From Nostoc sp. CHAB 5715 (GTDB lineage Bacteria > Cyanobacteriota > Cyanobacteriia > Cyanobacteriales > Nostocaceae), in NCBI RefSeq assembly GCF_020829685.1, contig NZ_JAIVFR010000169.1, positions 1 through 9,733 of the forward strand: 9,733 bases of DNA. The letters are read 5' to 3'. Made by a program: the position numbers and the translations under genes. Within the stretch, counting starts at the first letter, position 1; each line of letters opens with the position of its first letter. Below, one piece after another: positions 6,281-9,733 of the stretch. Under the pieces are notes generated by a model that did not search any database, was not told where the DNA came from, and saw only the letters and a list, made by a program, of their open reading frames with translations.

Positions 6281-6441
6281 AGGAGTCAGAAAACAGGTAT
6301 GAATTCTGTACGAGTGGGTGACGAATATTGGTTAAAACCTCGCCCGAAGTTAAGCGAAAAAAATTAAAATATTCTCGCCTTAAAACTCTATCCCTTTATG
6401 GGTAGAGTATTCTGAATTCTGAATTCTGAATTCTGACTCCT
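6281..6441. repeat. MITE-like repeat element with terminal inverted repeats
   Basis: AGGAGTCAGAA (6281-6291) is repeated inverted as TTCTGACTCCT (6431-6441). Between them, 6385-6408 forms a 9-bp stem (with one G-U pair) around CTTTAT, and heptads sit at the right end. The size (161 bp), inverted ends and lack of a gene fit a miniature element. I recall similar sequence (GAGTGGGTGACGAATATTGG...) as dispersed in Nostoc genomes. A parental transposase is not known to me. Confidence 0.5.
6410..6437. repeat. Heptad short tandem repeat (STRR)
   Basis: Four units of seven bases lie in tandem: TTCTGAA three times, then TTCTGAC (6410-6416, 6417-6423, 6424-6430, 6431-6437). The inverted theme (TTCAGAA) also appears at 6271-6277. 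Copy number of such heptads usually differs between strains. Confidence 0.85.
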
Positions 6442-6895
6442 ATTTTATGCTTCGGCAAAGCACGCCAAACAAACGCCAAAGCGAAGATAAATTATTTCCT
6501 GATGTAGATAGCCAACTACTCAATGTATAAGAAAATCTATTTGGCAAGAAAGTGAAGTTGTCTTAAGACTGTTTCTCGTCAACAAGCAAAATGTCTGAAT
6601 TAGATGTGCTTTAGATTAACTGATAGCCTAAGTAACATCTATTTCTAGAACAGTTGAGGATTGAGACGCAAAGCTTTCCACCGAATATGAGCAACAGTTG
6701 TGTACCTTTTAAGAAGTTGGTGATGCTGTTGATCGAGGCATCGCCAGGATTGACGCTAACTATATATACAAAGCTTGCAGTTGAAATACTAAGCGATCGC
6801 TGAAGATTTTCGTGTGTCAACTGTATATATCTGCCAGAAAAGCTGGTAAACGATGTTAGCACAACGCTGTGTTTTCTGGTACTTTGTTTCCTTTG

Positions 6896-6920
6896 AAAAA
6901 AAAGGCATTACCTTACGGTA
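6896..6920 (-). terminator. Weak hairpin plus T-run after patX
   Basis: On the minus strand TACC-GTAA-GGTA (6920-6909) forms a 4-bp stem with a stable GNRA-type loop, starting one base after the patX stop codon. It is followed by ATGCC and eight T residues (6903-6896). The stem is short for an intrinsic terminator, but the T-run and position suit the end of a short patX transcript. Confidence 0.45.
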
Positions 6921-6921
6921 G

Positions 6922-7149
6922 TTAAACCACAACATAGGTATTTCCAGATTTTTGCGTCGCTTCTCTACGCCCACTACCGCGATGACGTGGCGCATCATCT
7001 GAAGCTTGTTCAGATGCCGCCGATAGCCACTGTTCCGAAGCAGGCGTGGAAGACAGCCCAGTTGATAAGTGATTGACCATTACGTGGCAGTTAGAAGCTA
7101 AGGGGCCGAACACCAGACTCGAGACTAAAAGTGAAATGGCAGCACGCAT
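6922..7149 (-). CDS. patX: PatX-like RGSGR-containing heterocyst inhibitor precursor
   Basis: This gene encodes 75 aa. Residues 1-20 look like a signal peptide: Met-Arg, then the hydrophobic run AAISLLVSSLVFGPLA, with possible cleavage around LAS-N. A Ser/Ala-rich linker follows. HRGSGRR lies at residues 56-62, with RGSGR at 57-61 (6981-6967), and a 13-residue tail ends in YVVV. RGSGR is the pentapeptide of PatS and HetN that binds HetR and blocks heterocyst differentiation. A short secreted precursor with RGSGR near the C terminus flanked by H and R is the described PatX layout. It is far longer than PatS (17 aa in Anabaena 7120) and unlike the reductase HetN. The ATG at 7149 has no clear ribosome binding site. 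A TCCGGA promoter lies 57 bases upstream. The gene is codirectional with the oxidoreductase gene, 107 bp downstream of it. Confidence 0.82.
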   Translation of the reverse strand: MRAAISLLVSSLVFGPLASNCHVMVNHLSTGLSSTPASEQWLSAASEQASDDAPRHRGSGRREATQKSGNTYVVV

Positions 7150-7184
7150 AGCAGATGTCTATTTTGGAACTCTCCACTTCACTG

Positions 7185-7212
7185 ATACTTAGCTTTTTGA
7201 TTAATATCCGGA
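7185..7212 (-). promoter_or_regulatory. DIF1-like promoter of patX (TCCGGA box and -10)
   Basis: On the minus strand, TCCGGA (7212-7207) is followed after 15 nt by TAAGTAT (7191-7185), a plausible -10 region. Predicted transcription would begin near 7178, about 30 nt before the patX ATG. The TCCGGA box at about -35 defines the DIF1 class of promoters, induced during heterocyst differentiation in a HetR-dependent way. TCCGGA is only six bases and palindromic, but its spacing to a -10 and to an RGSGR gene makes chance less likely. Confidence 0.6.
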
Positions 7213-7256
7213 CAATTCATCAAAAAGTATTCTGTTTTACTGAAAATAAACTCTTC

Positions 7257-9161
7257 TTATCCTCTGTTTAAATGCTCGACTAATAACCAATTACCAAAGT
7301 GGTTCTGATGACCCCACAATGTAACTAATTGTTCGTTAGCATAAGCGCGTAATTGCTCGTCGATATGCGATCGCAAAGTCACAAGCTGCCAATTTTGCCC
7401 TTGATATGCAGCTGGTGCTGTGACAGTGAATCTGTATTCCTGCTGATCCAAGCGGTAGAAAATCCCTTGGAAACAGTTACTTTCCCGAATTAATCCCTTA
7501 CCAAAAGTAGAGTCAGGGTACTGATTCCACGATGGGCAAGGGCAATCACCACTAGCTGGATAGGCTTGTGGGTTATTTAAGTAATACAGTTGCCAGTCCA
7601 GCCAATCCGAATGATTGGGTGGAAGATTAAATAAAGGAATAATTGCTGCTTTTGAGCGATTATCTTCCAATAAAGCCGTTTGCAGCGCCCTAACAGGTAA
7701 ATCCCTCGGCTGGCAGTTTAACTCAACACACATCGCTGCTGCCATCCCTGCTGCTTGACCAATGCCCATAACCACAGGTTGTAATCTAGTGGCCCCATTG
7801 GCAATGTGGGAGACAGAAATATTTTTTTCACAAACCAAGAAACCATCTGTTGTGGCTGGAATGAGGGAACTGTAGGGGATTGTAAAGGGCGTTCCAGTCC
7901 AGCGTCCTCCCCAACGGATAGATTTAGGTTGCAGTGGGAATTGAACACCAGGATAATGATGGTCATTGGCGTAATTACCAACTGCGATTGCTTCGCAAAC
8001 GCCAAGGGCGAACGCTTCGCAAAACTTCGCATCATTATTATATATAGATGCAACTTTACCTCCAGCGATCGGCAAAATATCCTGTTCTCGGACAGTAGTT
8101 AGCCCCACTAGGCGGCGGCTTTCCCGGTAATAGGGATGCAGTGCAAAAGCTGTAGGGGCGTGAGGAAATACTTTTTCTGCTAAACCATAGCGACGACCAA
8201 GCTGATTTTGGATAAAATGGGCAAAATTTTGGCTGTGCCAGCGAGATTCTTGGATGAATTCACCTCTGGATACATCTGACTCTATCAACCGCTCTACTCC
8301 TTCGCCGTAGTCATTGCCACAGATTGGCCAATTCATCATAAACAGGCCATTAGGCAAACGTCCATAATTCAAAAATGTCTCTGCGCCATAACCATCCCAA
8401 GCGCCTGTAAACTGGGATGGATTATAGTTAGGCGCAGGCGGAATTTCTGGTGCGGCAACTACGCCCGCACTTCGACTTACCTCGACTTCGCTACTTCGAC
8501 TGCGCTCAGTACAAGTCGGCACAAGTCGCTCAGTGACCGTCGTAGACATCGCTTCACCAAAGTCTTGCATAATCACTACATAAGTGGGCGCTTGCACCGG
8601 ATATCTTTCAGTTAAAGAGTTAAACGTTACTGGGGCGCTGGGTTCTCCCCACTTAGATTGCAATTCCCAGCCCCAGCGATAAGGTATCTCAGCTAAAGCC
8701 AATAAATCTCCTAATTCTGTGCCGTCGAGAATAATTTTGGCTGTAACAGCAAAATCAGCAAAGCGCACACCAGTAATAGAATCACCCTGTCGGAACACTT
8801 CTATTGGCACTTGTCCAAAAATCCAGTGCAGATTTGGTAATTCTTGCACCCAATCTGCAAAAATCTCTGCCCCAAACCGAGGATCGTAACTAAAAAAGCT
8901 TACCCAACTGTTATCTAATCCTCCGGGCTGTCGTTGTCGCAATTCCTGCAAAAACGCACCCCATAATCCGGTTTGAAAGGCTTCTAATTCGTTGCCATCG
9001 GGTGCGGATACTCCAGCCGAAGTCAGCATTCCCCCCAACCAAGGAAATTCACTCACCAGAATCGTTTTGGCTCCCCGTCGCGCTGCTTGGATAGCAGCAG
9101 CAGTGCCTCCAGTTCCCCCACCGACAACTAGGACATCAGCTGTATATGTCTGATTAACCAT
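7257..9161 (-). CDS. FAD-dependent oxidoreductase (FAD_oxidored type)
   Basis: This 634-aa protein has an N-terminal FAD-binding Rossmann fold: beta strand ADVLVVGGGTGGTAAAIQAARRG with the GxGxxG element at 14-19, a second strand TILVSE, and WLGGMLTSAG near 41-50. ILDGTELGDLLALA (144-157) matches the second cofactor segment of FAD_oxidored (PF12831) proteins, and GIGQAAGMAAAMCVEL near the end of the main domain fits the final FAD contact. Redox chemistry on an unknown substrate is expected; no signal peptide is obvious. The last 65 or so residues look like a small beta-rich extension. The ATG at 9161 is preceded by GAGG (9172-9169) at 7 nt. An in-frame repeat insertion lies at residues 210-231. 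It lies upstream of patX in the same direction; a functional link is not evident. Confidence 0.88.
   Translation of the reverse strand: MVNQTYTADVLVVGGGTGGTAAAIQAARRGAKTILVSEFPWLGGMLTSAGVSAPDGNELEAFQTGLWGAFLQELRQRQPGGLDNSWVSFFSYDPRFGAEIFADWVQELPNLHWIFGQVPIEVFRQGDSITGVRFADFAVTAKIILDGTELGDLLALAEIPYRWGWELQSKWGEPSAPVTFNSLTERYPVQAPTYVVIMQDFGEAMSTTVTERLVPTCTERSRSSEVEVSRSAGVVAAPEIPPAPNYNPSQFTGAWDGYGAETFLNYGRLPNGLFMMNWPICGNDYGEGVERLIESDVSRGEFIQESRWHSQNFAHFIQNQLGRRYGLAEKVFPHAPTAFALHPYYRESRRLVGLTTVREQDILPIAGGKVASIYNNDAKFCEAFALGVCEAIAVGNYANDHHYPGVQFPLQPKSIRWGGRWTGTPFTIPYSSLIPATTDGFLVCEKNISVSHIANGATRLQPVVMGIGQAAGMAAAMCVELNCQPRDLPVRALQTALLEDNRSKAAIIPLFNLPPNHSDWLDWQLYYLNNPQAYPASGDCPCPSWNQYPDSTFGKGLIRESNCFQGIFYRLDQQEYRFTVTAPAAYQGQNWQLVTLRSHIDEQLRAYANEQLVTLWGHQNHFGNWLLVEHLNRG
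7984..8030. repeat. Palindromic repeat fragments within the oxidoreductase gene
   Basis: The word CTTCGC occurs three times (7991, 8015, 8025), interleaved with GCGATTG, CGCCAAGGGCG and GCGAACG. The cluster is dense in inverted GCGAA/TTCGC pairs, including GCGAACGCTTCGC at 8008-8020. It is read in frame as FCEAFALGVCEAIAVG. Palindromes of this vocabulary are widespread in Nostoc, so part of it may be an inserted element adapted to the frame. Confidence 0.4.
8470..8534. repeat. In-frame insertion of a short dispersed palindromic repeat
   Basis: The stretch repeats CTTCGACT (8470-8477, 8494-8501), CGCTCAGT (8503-8510, 8527-8534) and ACAAGTCG (8511-8518, 8521-8528). ACTGAGCGCAGTCGAAGT on the minus strand is a very common dispersed repeat in Nostoc and several other bacteria. 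It translates in frame to TERLVPTCTERSRSSEVEVSRS (residues about 210-231), low-complexity sequence unlike the rest of the enzyme. TERSRS peptides of this kind are tell-tale products of the repeat in coding genes. Confidence 0.75.
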
Positions 9162-9269
9162 TGCTTAACCTCACTGGAATTTAACCAGTTAGGGTACATC
9201 AGACAAGGTAGTTTTAATATACGTTGCTAGAGAAAGACACAAAGAACTTCCTTCTTTGGCATCTCACCG

Positions 9270-9370
9270 TATAAGCTAATGTATATTTAAAATAGTTAGG
9301 GCAGGTAAGATACCCGCCCCATAAGAGTTTGTACAAAAAAGAATGTGCAAGCTAAATGTCCGACAGCTTA
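9270..9370. repeat. Dispersed hairpin repeat, copy 2
   Basis: This is a direct relative of 71-175. The core GGGCAGGTA / TACCCGCCC (9299-9318) forms a stem with one mismatch around AGA and is followed by the shared words CC-C/T-A-T/C-AAGAG, ATGCAA/GTGCAA, CTA-ATGT and AGCTTA. It ends exactly where the stop codon of the 110-aa gene begins, so it may also act in the 3' end of that transcript. Confidence 0.7.
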
Positions 9371-9703
9371 CTATGCCACTGACAGATGTTTTAAGGGATG
9401 GTTTTTTAACTGTCGATATAACTCCTCAGCATAAGCTTCAAGTTGTAAAGTTGTCATTGCTTTGAGATTTCGCAGTTTATCCGAGTCCATCCCCAGTTGC
9501 TTACTTACGCGATAAATATCATTCATCAAATAGCCACGTCGCTCGTCATCTTGTTTTGCCTGACTTTTCTGACTTTCTGCGTTGAGTAAAGCAGTTGTAG
9601 CTTCCAAAAATTTAGTTTTTTCAGACAGAGAGTCTGCAAGAGAGGCAACTGTTTGTACAAGATCAACAGTCCATGAGCTATCATAGCTAGACGTAGTTTT
9701 CAT
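9371..9703 (-). CDS. Helical protein of unknown function, 110 aa
   Basis: The protein begins MKTTSSYDSSWTVDLVQT and ends KNHPLKHLSVA. I do not recognise a family. It appears soluble and almost entirely helical, with charged stretches (SEKTKFLEATTALL, QKSQAKQDDERRG, DSDKLRNLKAMTTLQLEAYAEELYRQ) that could form a coiled coil or helical hairpin. No signal peptide, membrane segment or metal motif is visible. The ATG at 9703 is preceded by AAGGA (9715-9711) at 7 nt, a very good ribosome binding site that fixes the start. A hairpin repeat abuts its stop. It is codirectional with the oxidoreductase gene but about 210 bp away, so a shared operon is uncertain. Confidence 0.8.
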   Translation of the reverse strand: MKTTSSYDSSWTVDLVQTVASLADSLSEKTKFLEATTALLNAESQKSQAKQDDERRGYLMNDIYRVSKQLGMDSDKLRNLKAMTTLQLEAYAEELYRQLKNHPLKHLSVA

Positions 9704-9733
9704 TTTTCGTTCCTTATTTAAATAGAGATGTCC

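Larger units (their letters stand above)
6061..6921. other. Long gene-free region between the methyltransferase and patX genes
   Basis: No frame here has family resemblance, a ribosome binding site and acceptable length together. From left to right it holds unassigned sequence (6061-6264), a repeat element with heptads (about 6281-6441), a patch of related words GCCAAAC/CGCCAAAG near 6461-6487, and unassigned AT-rich sequence with one HIP1 octamer (6793-6800). Fragments such as a plus-strand frame around 6710-6790 (EVGDAVDRGIARIDANYIYKA) could be relics of a lost gene, but they are interrupted by stops and I do not recognise them. Confidence 0.5.

Noticed and set aside
6611..6862. Minus-strand frame of 83 codons
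   Set aside because: No ribosome binding site, no recognisable motif, and composition like the surrounding gene-free sequence.
6789..6998. Minus-strand frame of 69 codons overlapping the end of patX
   Set aside because: It overlaps patX in another frame, has no family resemblance or binding site, and is explained as a shadow frame.
7806..8102. Plus-strand frame of 98 codons inside the oxidoreductase gene
   Set aside because: It lies entirely opposite a well-supported gene and has no independent evidence.

Overview
The window looks like chromosome from a filamentous, heterocyst-forming cyanobacterium of the Nostoc/Anabaena type. The evidence is five exact HIP1 octamers GCGATCGC (1225, 2329, 4006, 6793, 7367), heptad short tandem repeats (2697-2724, 6410-6437), several dispersed repeats of a kind common in Nostoc genomes, an IS4-like element, and a small protein carrying the RGSGR pentapeptide of the PatS/PatX heterocyst-inhibitor class. 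No ribosomal RNA, intact tRNA or CRISPR array was seen.

Positions 1-4380 are mostly a graveyard of broken genes and repeats. From left to right they hold a dispersed repeat copy, a hairpin repeat, about 580 bases without a gene that carry weak minus-strand tRNA resemblances (251-830), and the 3' half of a bile acid:sodium symporter-type gene. That half gene is fused out of frame to a PhoD-type phosphodiesterase gene that has lost its 3' end. Next come heptad repeats, an internally deleted IS4-like element (2868-3649) with 38-bp terminal inverted repeats, a fragment of an RTX/hemolysin-type calcium-binding repeat gene cut at both ends, a repeat built of three tetraloop hairpins, and a strong rho-independent terminator. 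Copies of one dispersed repeat lie in opposite orientation at 1-56 and 4242-4299.

Positions 4434-5982 hold two intact genes transcribed divergently: a 66-aa protein of unknown function (minus) and a 352-aa class I SAM-dependent methyltransferase (plus), which is followed by a long palindrome. Positions 6061-6921 have no supported gene but contain a repeat element with heptads.

The most interesting gene is at 6922-7149 (minus): 75 aa with a signal-peptide-like N terminus and the motif HRGSGRR near the C terminus. These features match the PatX family, whose RGSGR peptide is thought to antagonise the master regulator HetR. A TCCGGA box with a suitably spaced -10-like element lies just upstream, as in DIF1-class promoters. 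If the call is right, it is a developmental patterning gene with its own differentiation-linked promoter. It lies downstream of, and is codirectional with, a 634-aa FAD-dependent oxidoreductase that carries an in-frame repeat insertion. The right edge holds a second copy of the hairpin repeat and a 110-aa helical protein of unknown function with a good ribosome binding site.
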